A program made the position numbers and the translations under genes. Under the pieces are notes generated by a model, which was not told the origin of the DNA, searched no databases, and saw nothing but the letters and a program-made list of their open reading frames with translations. A DNA stretch of 64,000 nt, taken from NCBI RefSeq assembly GCF_000062885.1, contig NC_009142.1, positions 3,585,584-3,649,583 of the forward strand, read 5' to 3'. The DNA is from Saccharopolyspora erythraea NRRL 2338. GTDB lineage: Bacteria; Actinomycetota; Actinomycetes; Mycobacteriales; Pseudonocardiaceae. Shown one piece after another: positions 1 to 9,493 of this stretch. Each line of letters starts with the position of its first letter. The first letter of the stretch is position 1.

Positions 1-1052
1 AGGTCCACGCCGACGGCACCAGCGTCGTCACCAAGCACGAGGGCACGGGCGGCGCGGTCACGGTGGGCACGGTCACCGCGCAACTGCTCTACGAGATCGC
101 GGGCGCCCGTTACCCGGGGCCCGACGTCACGACCCGCTTCGACTCGGTCGAGCTGGAACAGGTCGGGCCCGACCGGGTCCGCGTCAGCGGGGCGACGGGG
201 GAGCCGCCGCCACCGCAGCTCAAGGTGTCGCTCAACCGGCTCGGCGGGTTCCACAACCAGGTCGAGTTCGTGCTGACCGGGCTCGACGTGGCGGAGAAGG
301 CCGCGCTGGCGCGCGCCCAGCTCGACGCCGCGCTCGCCGTGAAGCCGCCCGCCGAGGTGCGCTGGACGCTGGCGCGCACCGAGAACGCCGACGCGGGCGT
401 GCAGGAGGAGGCCAGCGCCCTGCTCCGCTGCTCGGTGAAGGACCCCGATCCGAAGGTCGCCGGGCGGGCGTTCAGCGGTGCCGCGGTGGAGCTGGCGCTG
501 GCCAGCTATCCCGGCTTCCACGTCACAGTCCCGCCGTCCGACGCCGCGCCATACGGCGTGTTCACCGCGTCCTATGTGGACGCGAAACAGGTACCTCACG
601 TCGCGGTGCTGTCGTCCGGCGAGCAGGTCGCGATCGCGCCTCCATCGGAATTCCGGGAACTGGAGCCGGTTTTCGGCCCCGTTCTGCCCGAGCCGTTGCC
701 CGACCCGCTGCCCGACGGCCCTACCCGCGATGCGCCGCTCGGCCGGATTGCCGGTGCACGCAGCGGGGACAAGGGCGGTGACGCCAACATCGGAGTGTGG
801 GTCCGCAGCGACCAGGCGTGGCGGTGGCTGGCGCACGCGCTGACCGTCGACGAACTGCGCCGTCTGCTCCCGGAGACCGCTGACCTGCCGGTCCGGCGGC
901 ACGTGTTCCCGAATCTGCGCGCGGTCAACTTCGTGGTGGAAGGGCTGCTGGGCGAAGGGGTCGCGGCACGGGCGCGGTTCGACCCGCAGGCCAAAGCGGT
1001 CGGTGAATGGCTGCGCGGACGAGCAGTGGAGATCCCGGAGGTGTTGCTGTGA
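1..1052 (+). CDS. AtuA family acyclic terpene utilisation protein (5' end outside window)
   Basis: The reading frame is open from base 3, so the true start lies upstream and only about the last 350 residues are seen. The first visible residues (HADGTSVVTKHEGTGGAV) match the DUF1446/AtuA core. The C-terminal AtuA-like domain carries the hallmark RSGDKGGDANIGVW around base 760-800. AtuA is required for citronellol/geraniol catabolism in Pseudomonas, but its chemistry is not well defined. The carboxylase and dehydrogenase genes downstream on the same strand support a role in degrading a branched or terpenoid acyl-CoA. The family assignment is firm; the substrate is inferred. Confidence 0.85.
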   Translation, partial: VHADGTSVVTKHEGTGGAVTVGTVTAQLLYEIAGARYPGPDVTTRFDSVELEQVGPDRVRVSGATGEPPPPQLKVSLNRLGGFHNQVEFVLTGLDVAEKAALARAQLDAALAVKPPAEVRWTLARTENADAGVQEEASALLRCSVKDPDPKVAGRAFSGAAVELALASYPGFHVTVPPSDAAPYGVFTASYVDAKQVPHVAVLSSGEQVAIAPPSEFRELEPVFGPVLPEPLPDPLPDGPTRDAPLGRIAGARSGDKGGDANIGVWVRSDQAWRWLAHALTVDELRRLLPETADLPVRRHVFPNLRAVNFVVEGLLGEGVAARARFDPQAKAVGEWLRGRAVEIPEVLL

Positions 1053-1146
1053 TCGGTCGAGCGAGCAGCGCGGGCGTTGCCGCGCCCACCGCCGACCAGC
1101 GCGGCCGGTTCGGCCGGACCGCGGCGAATCAGGCGGGGGAGAGGGC

Positions 1147-2745
<1,599 letters not shown>

Positions 2746-2758
2746 GAGGCGAGCGACC

Positions 2759-4735
2759 TTGACGAGCAACCCACCCGACCAGATCCGCAGGCTGCTGGTG
2801 GCCAACCGGGGCGAGATCGCCCGGCGTGTGCTGCGCACCTGCCGCCGCCTCGGCATCTCCACCGTCGCGGTGCATTCCGACGCCGACGCCGACGCGCCGC
2901 ACGTCGTCGAGGCCGACCTCGCGGTCCGCCTGCCCGGCGACGCGGCGGCCGACACCTACCTGCGCGGCGACCTGCTCGTGTCGGCCGCGCGCGCCACCGG
3001 CGCCGACGCCGTGCACCCCGGGTACGGGTTCCTGTCGGAGAACGCCGGGTTCGCCCGCGCGGTCGTCGACGCCGGGCTCACCTGGGTCGGGCCGCCACCC
3101 GAGGTCATCGAGTCGATGGGCTCCAAGGTCACCGCGAAGCGGATGATGGCCGAGGCCGGCGTGCCGGTCCTCGGCGAGCTCGACCCGTCGGAGGTGACCG
3201 AAGCCGACCTCCCGGTGCTGGTCAAGGCATCCGCGGGCGGTGGCGGCCGGGGCATGCGGGTGGTGCGCGCGCTGGCCGAGCTGCCCGCCGAGATCGAGTC
3301 CGCGAGCGCCGAGGCGTTGTCGGCGTTCGGCGATGCCACCGTGTTCTGCGAGCCCTACCTGGAGTCCGGCAGGCACATCGAGGTCCAGGTCATGGCCGAC
3401 GTCCACGGCGCGGTGCGGGCGGTGGGGGAGCGCGAGTGCTCCATCCAGCGGCGGCACCAGAAGGTCGTGGAGGAGGCCCCGTCGCCGCTGGTGGACGAGG
3501 GGATGCGGGAGCGGCTGTTCGACGCCGCCCGCGCGGCGGCCAAGGCCGTCTCCTACGTCGGGGCGGGGACGGTGGAGCTCCTGGCCACCGGCGACGGGCG
3601 GTTCTTCTTCCTGGAGATGAACACCCGGCTGCAGGTGGAGCACCCGGTCACCGAGTGCGTCACCGGCATCGACCTGGTGGCGTCGCAGCTGGCCGTCGCC
3701 GAGGGGCAGCGCCTGCCCGACGAACCGGCACCGCCGCGCGGGCACGCCGTCGAGGTCCGCCTCTACGCCGAGGACCCGGCCGAGGACTGGCGCCCGCAGA
3801 GCGGCACCCTGCACCGCTTCGAGCTGTCCGATGTGGACGCAGAGTTCGACGTGCCGGGGACGGTGGGCATCCGCCTGGACAGCGGCGTGCTCAGCGGTTC
3901 GCACGTGGGCGTGCACTACGACCCGATGCTGGCGAAGGTCGTCTCGTGGGCGCCGACCCGCGCGCAGGCGGTGCGCAGGCTGGCCGACTCGCTGGCGCGG
4001 GCCCGCATCCACGGCCTGAAGACCAACCGCGACCTGCTGGTGCGCGTGCTGGAGCACCCGGCGTTCCGCGCGGGTGACACCGACACGTCGTTCTTCACCA
4101 CCCACGGCCTGGCCGAGCTGTCCAGGCCGCTGGCCGACGAGCGGGCGGAGGCGCTCTCGGCCCTCGCCGCCGCGCTCGCCGAGGCCGCGGCGAACCGCCG
4201 CGACACCGCCGTCGCGCCCGGGCTCCCGAGCGGCTGGCGCAACGTGGTGTCGATGCCGCAGACCAAGCGCTTCGCCGGGCCGTCCGGGACGCACGACGTC
4301 GGCTACCGGCTGGACCGGGACGGCCTGCGCGCCGAGGGGTTCGACGACGTCACCTTCGTGCGGGCCGAGCCCGGCCGCGTGGTGCTGGCGGAGGCCGGCG
4401 TGCGCCGGACCTTCGACATCGCGCGCTACGGCTCCCGGGTCGAGGTCGACTCGGTGTCCGGACCGGTGGCGCTGACCAGGTGCGAACGGTTCCCCGACCC
4501 GTCGGCCGACGTCCCCGCGGGATCCCTGGTCGCGCCGATGCCGGGGACGGTGACGCGCGTCGCGGTCGCCGAGGGACAGCAGGTGCGCGCCGGAGAGCCG
4601 CTGCTGTGGATGGAGGCCATGAAGATGGAGCACCGCATCACCGCTCCGGCCGACGGCACCGTGGCCGAGCTGCCCGTGTCGGCGGGGCAGCAGGTCGAGA
4701 TGGGCGCGGTGCTCGCGGTCGTCCGCACCGAGTGA
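2759..4735 (+). CDS. acyl-CoA carboxylase alpha subunit (biotin carboxylase + BCCP)
   Basis: A 658-residue subunit that carboxylates its own biotin using ATP and bicarbonate. The N-terminal biotin carboxylase domain starts IRRLLVANRGEIARR and contains the ATP-grasp glycine loop KASAGGGGRGM. The C-terminal biotinyl domain has the canonical EAMKMEH, with biotinyl lysine near residue 622. The chosen start is TTG at 2759, because GAGAGGCGAG lies just upstream and the protein then begins MTSNPPDQIRRLLVANRGE as in relatives. It is 13 bases after the beta subunit and 40 bases before the acyl-CoA dehydrogenase, indicating one transcript. Confidence 0.93.
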   Translation: MTSNPPDQIRRLLVANRGEIARRVLRTCRRLGISTVAVHSDADADAPHVVEADLAVRLPGDAAADTYLRGDLLVSAARATGADAVHPGYGFLSENAGFARAVVDAGLTWVGPPPEVIESMGSKVTAKRMMAEAGVPVLGELDPSEVTEADLPVLVKASAGGGGRGMRVVRALAELPAEIESASAEALSAFGDATVFCEPYLESGRHIEVQVMADVHGAVRAVGERECSIQRRHQKVVEEAPSPLVDEGMRERLFDAARAAAKAVSYVGAGTVELLATGDGRFFFLEMNTRLQVEHPVTECVTGIDLVASQLAVAEGQRLPDEPAPPRGHAVEVRLYAEDPAEDWRPQSGTLHRFELSDVDAEFDVPGTVGIRLDSGVLSGSHVGVHYDPMLAKVVSWAPTRAQAVRRLADSLARARIHGLKTNRDLLVRVLEHPAFRAGDTDTSFFTTHGLAELSRPLADERAEALSALAAALAEAAANRRDTAVAPGLPSGWRNVVSMPQTKRFAGPSGTHDVGYRLDRDGLRAEGFDDVTFVRAEPGRVVLAEAGVRRTFDIARYGSRVEVDSVSGPVALTRCERFPDPSADVPAGSLVAPMPGTVTRVAVAEGQQVRAGEPLLWMEAMKMEHRITAPADGTVAELPVSAGQQVEMGAVLAVVRTE

Positions 4736-4775
4736 CCGCCCGACACCGGAAAACCAGCGTTCAGACGGAGGAAGC

Positions 4776-5933
4776 ATGGGTTTCGAGGAGACCGCCGAGC
4801 GCAGGGCGCTGCGCAGCGCCGTCGCCGAGCTCGGCGAGCGCTACGGCTACGACTACTACGTGCGCCAGGCCCGTTCCGGCGGGCAGACCACCGAGCTGTG
4901 GCGGGAGGCGGGCAAACTCGGCTACCTCGGGGTGAACATCCCGGAGGAGCACGGTGGCGGCGGCGCCGGCATCTCGGAGCTCTCCATCGTCCTGGAGGAG
5001 CTCAGCGCCGCCGGGTGCCCGCTGCTGATGATGGTGGTCTCGCCGGCCATCTGCGGCACGGTGATCGCGCGGTTCGGCACCGACGAGCAGAAGCGCCGCT
5101 GGCTGCCCGGGCTCGCCGACGGTTCGCTCACGATGGCCTTCGCCATCACCGAACCCGACGCGGGCTCGAACTCCCACCGCATCACCACCACCGCGCGCCG
5201 CGACGGCGGCGACTGGGTCCTGTCCGGGCGCAAGGTCTTCATCTCCGGCATCGACGTCGCCGACGCGGTCCTCGTCGTGGGCCGCACCGAGGACGCCCGG
5301 ACCGGCAAGCTCAAACCCGCGCTGTTCGTGGTGCCCAAGGACGCGCCGGGGTTCGAGGCCCAGCACATCGAGATGGAGCTGGTGAGCCCCGACCGGCAGT
5401 ACTCGCTGTTCTTCGACGACGTCCGGCTGCCCGGCGACGCGCTCGTCGGCAGCGAGGACGCCGGGCTGCTCCAGCTGTTCGCCGGGCTCAACCCCGAGCG
5501 GGTGATGGCCTCGGCGCTTGCGCTCGGCACCGCCCGCCACGCCCTGGGCAAGGCCGTCTCCTACGTCAAGGAGCGGTCGGTGTGGGGCACCCCCATCGGC
5601 TCGCACCAGGGGCTAGCGCACCCGCTCGCGCAGGTCAAGATCGAGCTGGAGCTGGCCCGGCTGATGGCGCAGAAGGCGGCGCACCTCTACGACAGCGGGG
5701 ACGACGAGGCAGCGGGCGAGGCGGCCAACATGGCCAAGTACGCCGCCGGGGAGGTCGCGGTGCGATCGGTCGACCAGGCCGTGCAGAGCCTGGGCGGCAA
5801 CGGGCTGACCACCGAGTACGGGGTGGCGTCGATGCTGAGCGCGTGCCGGCTGGCCAGGGTGGCGCCGGTGAGCCGGGAGATGATCCTGAACTTCGTGGCC
5901 CAGAACTCGCTCGGGCTGCCCCGGTCCTACTGA
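4776..5933 (+). CDS. acyl-CoA dehydrogenase
   Basis: A 385-residue FAD-dependent acyl-CoA dehydrogenase, normal length for the family, introducing the alpha-beta double bond. Visible signatures are AFAITEPDAGSNSHRITTTA (FAD and substrate binding), the helical C-terminal half with RSVWGTPIGSHQGLAH, and QSLGGNGLTTEYGVA near the end. ATG at 4776 follows a GGAGGAAGC ribosome site. As last structural gene of the AtuA/carboxylase operon it probably makes the enoyl-CoA that the carboxylase uses, as AtuD does before geranyl-CoA carboxylase. The specific substrate is inferred. Confidence 0.92.
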   Translation: MGFEETAERRALRSAVAELGERYGYDYYVRQARSGGQTTELWREAGKLGYLGVNIPEEHGGGGAGISELSIVLEELSAAGCPLLMMVVSPAICGTVIARFGTDEQKRRWLPGLADGSLTMAFAITEPDAGSNSHRITTTARRDGGDWVLSGRKVFISGIDVADAVLVVGRTEDARTGKLKPALFVVPKDAPGFEAQHIEMELVSPDRQYSLFFDDVRLPGDALVGSEDAGLLQLFAGLNPERVMASALALGTARHALGKAVSYVKERSVWGTPIGSHQGLAHPLAQVKIELELARLMAQKAAHLYDSGDDEAAGEAANMAKYAAGEVAVRSVDQAVQSLGGNGLTTEYGVASMLSACRLARVAPVSREMILNFVAQNSLGLPRSY

Positions 5934-5956
5934 GCCTGCCCGGCCGCCCACCGCGG

Positions 5957-5979
5957 CGACCAGCGATTTAGGCTGGTCG
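5957..5979. promoter_or_regulatory. inverted repeat, candidate TetR operator
   Basis: CGACCAGC and GCTGGTCG form a perfect 8-base inverted repeat around a 7-base spacer, ending 24 bases before the TetR gene start. The spacer and right arm contain TAGGCT, a plausible -10 element, so a bound repressor would block this promoter. The placement is typical of TetR autoregulation; binding is not shown. Confidence 0.5.
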
Positions 5980-6003
5980 GAGGCGAGAGCACGAGGAGGA
6001 CCG

Positions 6004-6627
6004 GTGACCGCGACCGCCGCGCGCAGACCCCAGCAGGACCGCAGCCGGGCGACCCGGCGACGACTGCTGGAGGCCGCGGTCGACTCCCTGGCCGAGCACG
6101 GCTGGACCGGCACCACGGTGTCGGTGGTCGCCGAGCGCGCCGGGGTCTCCAGGGGGGCCGCCCAGCACCACTTCCCGACCAGGGAGGACCTGGTCACCGC
6201 GGCGGTCTCGCACGTGACCGACGCCCGGATCAGCGAGATCCAGGAGCAGATCACCAAGCTGCCCAGGGGCAAGGGCCGCACCGAGGGCGTGGTCGACATC
6301 CTGGTGCGCCTCTACACCGGCACCGTCTTCCGCGCCGCGCTCCAGCTGTGGGTGGCGGCGTCCTCCGACGAGGCGCTGCGCGAGCAGGTCGTCCCGGTGG
6401 AGGCGCGGGTGGGCCGGGAGGCGCACCGCCTGGCGGTCGAGCTGCTCGGCGTCGACGAGTCGGTGCCCGGCGTGCGCGAGACCGTGCAGGCCACCCTGGA
6501 CATGGCGCGCGGCCTGGGACTGGCCAACGTCCTGACCGACGACAGCAGGCGCCGCCGCGGCATCGTCCGGCAGTGGGCCCGCACGCTCGACGCCGTGCTG
6601 GAGGAAGGCCGCAGGCCCGAGAGCTGA
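6004..6627 (+). CDS. TetR/AcrR family transcriptional regulator
   Basis: A 207-residue regulator with the N-terminal TetR helix-turn-helix at about residues 15-60 (AERAGVSRGAAQHHFPTRED), followed by an all-helical ligand domain. GTG at 6004 is preceded by GAGGAGGA. It follows the acyl-CoA dehydrogenase by 70 bases and is co-directional with the AtuA/carboxylase operon, so it probably represses that operon and itself in response to an acyl-CoA or terpenoid. The candidate operator lies directly upstream. The effector is unknown. Confidence 0.88.
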   Translation: MTATAARRPQQDRSRATRRRLLEAAVDSLAEHGWTGTTVSVVAERAGVSRGAAQHHFPTREDLVTAAVSHVTDARISEIQEQITKLPRGKGRTEGVVDILVRLYTGTVFRAALQLWVAASSDEALREQVVPVEARVGREAHRLAVELLGVDESVPGVRETVQATLDMARGLGLANVLTDDSRRRRGIVRQWARTLDAVLEEGRRPES

Positions 6628-6702
6628 GGCGCGACTCGCCGGCGGCCGCGAGGTGCGCTCGGCGCTTGGTGCTTCCGTCCGATGTGGCCGAAGGCCGCCG
6701 TC

Positions 6703-7008
6703 CTACCCGCGTCGCGGAGTGCTCTGGTCGGGTACCAGGAACTCGCTGATGATGCCGGGCGTGGCGATGTCGGCGAAGCGCGCCGCGTCCCGCACCGAGT
6801 CGTCGGGAATCCGGTACCCCTGCTCAACGGCGGCGACCGCGGCGGTCACGGTCTGGACCCCGGCCCGGCGGGAGAACGGTGACGAGCTGAACGTCCACGC
6901 CACGATGCCGCGCCGCTGCAACGCGACCGAGGTCCGGCGGAACGTCCCCGACCGCGCGACCACGTATTCCCCGTCGAGGCCGTGGCCCAGGTTCCGGTAC
7001 GCGTCGGC
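6703..7008 (-). pseudogene. remnant of a bacterial PH-domain (YdbT-like) membrane protein, 3' part only
   Basis: Read on the minus strand, about 100 residues resemble the C-terminal repeat of YdbT-type bPH2 proteins: YRNLGHGLDGEYVVARSG, then LQRRGIVAWTFSSSPFSRRA and ATPGIISEFL before the stop at 6703. Upstream of roughly base 7008 the frame turns into arginine/proline-rich noise with no start, signal or membrane segment, so the 5' two thirds of the gene are missing. I treat it as a decayed fragment. The assignment rests on motif memory, not a search. Confidence 0.5.
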
Positions 7009-7037
7009 GGATGCTGCCCGTCGACGACGGGGTCGGC

Positions 7038-7268
7038 CACCAGCGCGGCGAGGCCAAGCAGCGCTTCCCCGACGTGGACCCGCACGTGCTCGACCCCATG
7101 GTGGAGTGGCTGGAAAGCCCCGAGGCACCGGCGGAGATGCGCTGGAAGCTGCTCCAGCGGGGTCTGTGGGTCCACGGCGTGGCGACCCTGTTCGACTACA
7201 TGCGCGCGAGGGTTTCGCTACCGCCACCCACTCTGCTGAGCAGGGTGCACAGGAGCTTGCAGTGCTGA
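7038..7268 (+). pseudogene. remnant resembling an alpha/beta hydrolase (FrsA/DUF1100-like) fragment
   Basis: An open stretch contains a segment like the helical cap of FrsA-type hydrolases (AEMRWKLLQRGLWVHGV followed by LFDYMRAR), but no catalytic serine elbow. After base 7217 the sequence appears to change frame before the stop. It starts head-to-head with the PH-domain remnant about 30 bases away, so both genes seem to have lost their 5' ends in one event. It could still be a short hypothetical protein; I give a modest confidence. Confidence 0.35.
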
Positions 7269-7328
7269 CGAGGCCTAGTCTTGGCAGTCGCGCCGGTCGG
7301 GCCGGCGCGCTGGCGGGAAGGAGGCCCG

Positions 7329-7931
7329 GTGGGCCGGGAAAGCGCGGGGCAGGTGCTCGCGGCGAACTTGCGGGCGCTGCGGGAGCGAGCCGGTCTGTCA
7401 TTGTCGGAAGTGGCGCGCCGGTCCGGCATCGCGAAGGGAACGCTGTCGCAGCTGGAGTCCGGGGCGGGCAACCCGACGATCGAGACAGTGTTCAGTTTGT
7501 CGAACGCTCTCTCGGTGCCGGTGTCGTCGTTGCTGACCGAGCGCCTCGATCCCGAGGTCGTGCTGGTCCGGTCCCGCGGGCTGGAGGTGCTCAGCAGCAA
7601 CGCGGTCGACCTGCGCATGCTGCGGCGGATGGACCTCACCGAGACCGTCTTCGAGCTGTACGACCAGCGGGTCCGTCCCGGCGAGGTGCAGCGCTCGGAA
7701 GGCCATCCCGGCCGCGAACACGTGGTCGTCACCTCCGGTGTGCTCAGGGTGGGACCGCCCGACTCGCCGTTCGAGCTGGAGGCGGGCGACTACGTCTGCT
7801 TCCCCGCCCGGCAGCCGCACATCTACGAGACGGTGGGCGGGCCGGTGGTCTCGGTGCTGCTGCTGGAGTACCCGGCCGACGCCGGACCGCCCGCGCTCGG
7901 CGGTTCGTGCGCGACGCCGCAGCCCGAGTGA
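7329..7931 (+). CDS. XRE-family regulator with C-terminal cupin sensor domain
   Basis: A 200-residue protein with an N-terminal Cro/CI helix-turn-helix (residues about 8-62; LSLSEVARRSGIAKGTLSQLE) and a C-terminal cupin barrel (about 110-190; HPGREHVVVTSGVLRVG, ELEAGDYVCFPARQPHIYE). The cupin usually senses a small metabolite. GTG at 7329 is chosen for the AAGGAGG ribosome site 5 bases upstream. It precedes the hydroxyproline genes in the same direction with a 123-base gap that contains their promoter and a perfect palindrome, so it is the likely local regulator of that operon. A TAGTCT -10-like element at 7276-7281 matches the one in the operon promoter. Confidence 0.88.
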   Translation: MGRESAGQVLAANLRALRERAGLSLSEVARRSGIAKGTLSQLESGAGNPTIETVFSLSNALSVPVSSLLTERLDPEVVLVRSRGLEVLSSNAVDLRMLRRMDLTETVFELYDQRVRPGEVQRSEGHPGREHVVVTSGVLRVGPPDSPFELEAGDYVCFPARQPHIYETVGGPVVSVLLLEYPADAGPPALGGSCATPQPE

Positions 7932-7989
7932 GCAAGCCGGGGGCATTGGACAGGAGGCGGCCGCCGGGCTCGTCCTGAACCAGCCGGGG

Positions 7990-8041
7990 TTGACCTGGAT
8001 CACACCCGGACTTAGTCTCCCATCGTTCATTGAAATGAACG
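7990..8041 (+). promoter_or_regulatory. promoter and palindromic operator of the hydroxyproline operon
   Basis: TTGACC (7990-7995) and TAGTCT (8013-8018) are separated by 17 bases, a good sigma-70/HrdB-type promoter. Immediately downstream, where transcription would start, lies the perfect palindrome CGTTCATT-GA-AATGAACG (8024-8041), AT-rich against its surroundings and followed by a GGGAG ribosome site. Its position suggests an operator, most simply for the adjacent XRE-cupin regulator. Confidence 0.65.
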
Positions 8042-8054
8042 TCGGGAGTCCGGT

Positions 8055-9239
8055 TTGCAGCATTGCGATGTCGTGGTCGTCGGCGCCGGAGTCATCGGTG
8101 CCGCGTGCGCGGAGGCGCTGAGCGCCCGGGGTCTGCGGGTGACCGTGCTCGACCGCGGCGCCCCGGCCGCAGGTACGACGGCGGCAGGCGAAGGCAACGT
8201 GCTCGTCTCCGACAAGGCACCTGGACCGGAACTCGAACTGGCCAAGGCTTCCCGGAGGATCTGGCCGGAGCTTCTCGACGGATTGCGCGCCGAACTCGGC
8301 GAGGCGCTGACCGGCGTCGAGTGGGAACCCAAAGGCGGCATCGTCGTGGCGACCACCGACGAGAGCGCCGGACCGCTGGTCGAGTTCGCCCGGGCGCAGC
8401 GCGCGGCGCAGGTCCGCGCCGAGGTCATCACCGCCGCGCAGGCGGCCGAACTGGAGCCGCACCTGACGCCCCGCGTCACCGCCGCTGTGCACTACCCGGA
8501 CGACGCTCAGCTGCAGCCCGTGCTCGCCGCGACGACGTTGCTGGCGGCGGTGCGGGCCAGGGGCGGCGAGGTGCGTCCCGGCGTGGCCGCGCTCGGCGTT
8601 GGCCGCCGGGCCGACGGGTCGGTCGCCGAGGTGCGCACGAACCGCGGCGCCGTGCCGTGTGGAGCCGTGGTGAACGCGTGCGGACCGTGGGCGGGCGAGT
8701 TCGCGGCCGTCGCGGGCGCACCGGTGGCGGTGCTCCCGCGCCGCGGCCTGGTCCTGGTCACCGGGCCGCTGCCGGAGGGCACGGTGCGGCACAAGGTATA
8801 CGACGCCGACTACGTCGGTGCCGTCGCCAGCGGCGACGCCGATCTGCAAACCTCCACAGTGGTCGAGTCGACCAGGGCCGGGACGGTGCTGATCGGGTCG
8901 AGCCGCCAGCGAGCCGGATTCGACGAGACCATCCGCCCCCGCGTGCTGAGCGAACTCGCGCGCAAGGCGGTCGGGTTGTTCCCCGTCCTCGCCGACGTGC
9001 CGGTGATGCGCGCCTACGGCGGATTCCGCCCGTACGCGCCGGACCACCTGCCCGTCATCGGCGCGGACCCCAGGATCGCGGGCCTGTGGCACGCGACCGG
9101 GCACGAGGGCGCGGGCATCGGGCTGGCGGCGGCCACCGGCCGGCTGCTGGCAGAGCTGTTCACCGGAGGGGAACCGGTGGTCGATCCCGAGCCGTTCCGG
9201 GTGGACCGGCCGGCCGTCGTGCGGGAGGTGTCGGTGTGA
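8055..9239 (+). CDS. FAD-dependent DAO-family oxidoreductase, probable D-hydroxyproline dehydrogenase subunit
   Basis: A 394-residue D-amino-acid-oxidase/glycine-oxidase fold protein with N-terminal dinucleotide motif VVVVGAGVIGAACAEAL and C-terminal FAD motif GLWHATGHEGAGIGLAAATG. TTG at 8055 is chosen because GGGAG lies just upstream and the Rossmann strand follows at once. Its stop overlaps the start of a small 2Fe-2S protein, which in turn overlaps an FAD/BFD protein. This three-subunit layout matches heteromeric proline/D-hydroxyproline dehydrogenases and opine oxidases. With the epimerase and DHDPS-like gene downstream, the likely reaction is D-hydroxyproline to pyrroline-4-hydroxy-2-carboxylate. 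Confidence 0.82.
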   Translation: MQHCDVVVVGAGVIGAACAEALSARGLRVTVLDRGAPAAGTTAAGEGNVLVSDKAPGPELELAKASRRIWPELLDGLRAELGEALTGVEWEPKGGIVVATTDESAGPLVEFARAQRAAQVRAEVITAAQAAELEPHLTPRVTAAVHYPDDAQLQPVLAATTLLAAVRARGGEVRPGVAALGVGRRADGSVAEVRTNRGAVPCGAVVNACGPWAGEFAAVAGAPVAVLPRRGLVLVTGPLPEGTVRHKVYDADYVGAVASGDADLQTSTVVESTRAGTVLIGSSRQRAGFDETIRPRVLSELARKAVGLFPVLADVPVMRAYGGFRPYAPDHLPVIGADPRIAGLWHATGHEGAGIGLAAATGRLLAELFTGGEPVVDPEPFRVDRPAVVREVSV

Positions 9240-9493
9240 ACGTCTTCGTGGACGGCGCGCGGGTGCGGGCGCGGCCGGGCCAGACGGTGGCGGGGCTGCT
9301 GCTGTCGCGAGGACAGGTGTCCTGGCGCAGCACTCGCCGAGGTGGGCGGCCGCGCGGCGTGTTCTGCGGGATCGGGGTCTGCTTCGACTGCCTCGTCGTG
9401 GTCAACGGGGTCGCCGATGTCCGGGCGTGCCAACGGGTTCTGGAGGACGGCGACGAGGTGCGCACGCAGCGCGGAGCGGAGCTGCCGTCGTGA
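9236..9493 (+). CDS. small (2Fe-2S)-binding subunit of the dehydrogenase
   Basis: An 85-residue protein with a plant-type ferredoxin cysteine pattern: CGIGVCFDC (C-x4-C-x2-C) then a later Cys in RACQ. GTG at 9236 overlaps the previous stop by four bases (GTGA), and its own stop overlaps the next gene the same way, so the three subunits are translationally coupled. It would relay electrons between the DAO-type subunit and the FAD/BFD subunit. Similar small proteins accompany opine oxidases and heteromeric hydroxyproline dehydrogenases. Confidence 0.85.
   Translation: MNVFVDGARVRARPGQTVAGLLLSRGQVSWRSTRRGGRPRGVFCGIGVCFDCLVVVNGVADVRACQRVLEDGDEVRTQRGAELPS

Noticed and set aside
3830-3840. Recurring words such as GATGTGGAC and CAAAGTGGAC that use locally rare codons (also near 571, 8853, 23230, 31009, 35697)
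   Set aside because: Counter-examples with common codons before GTGGAC are frequent (for example near 37290 and 57467), so I cannot claim a real signal without counting.
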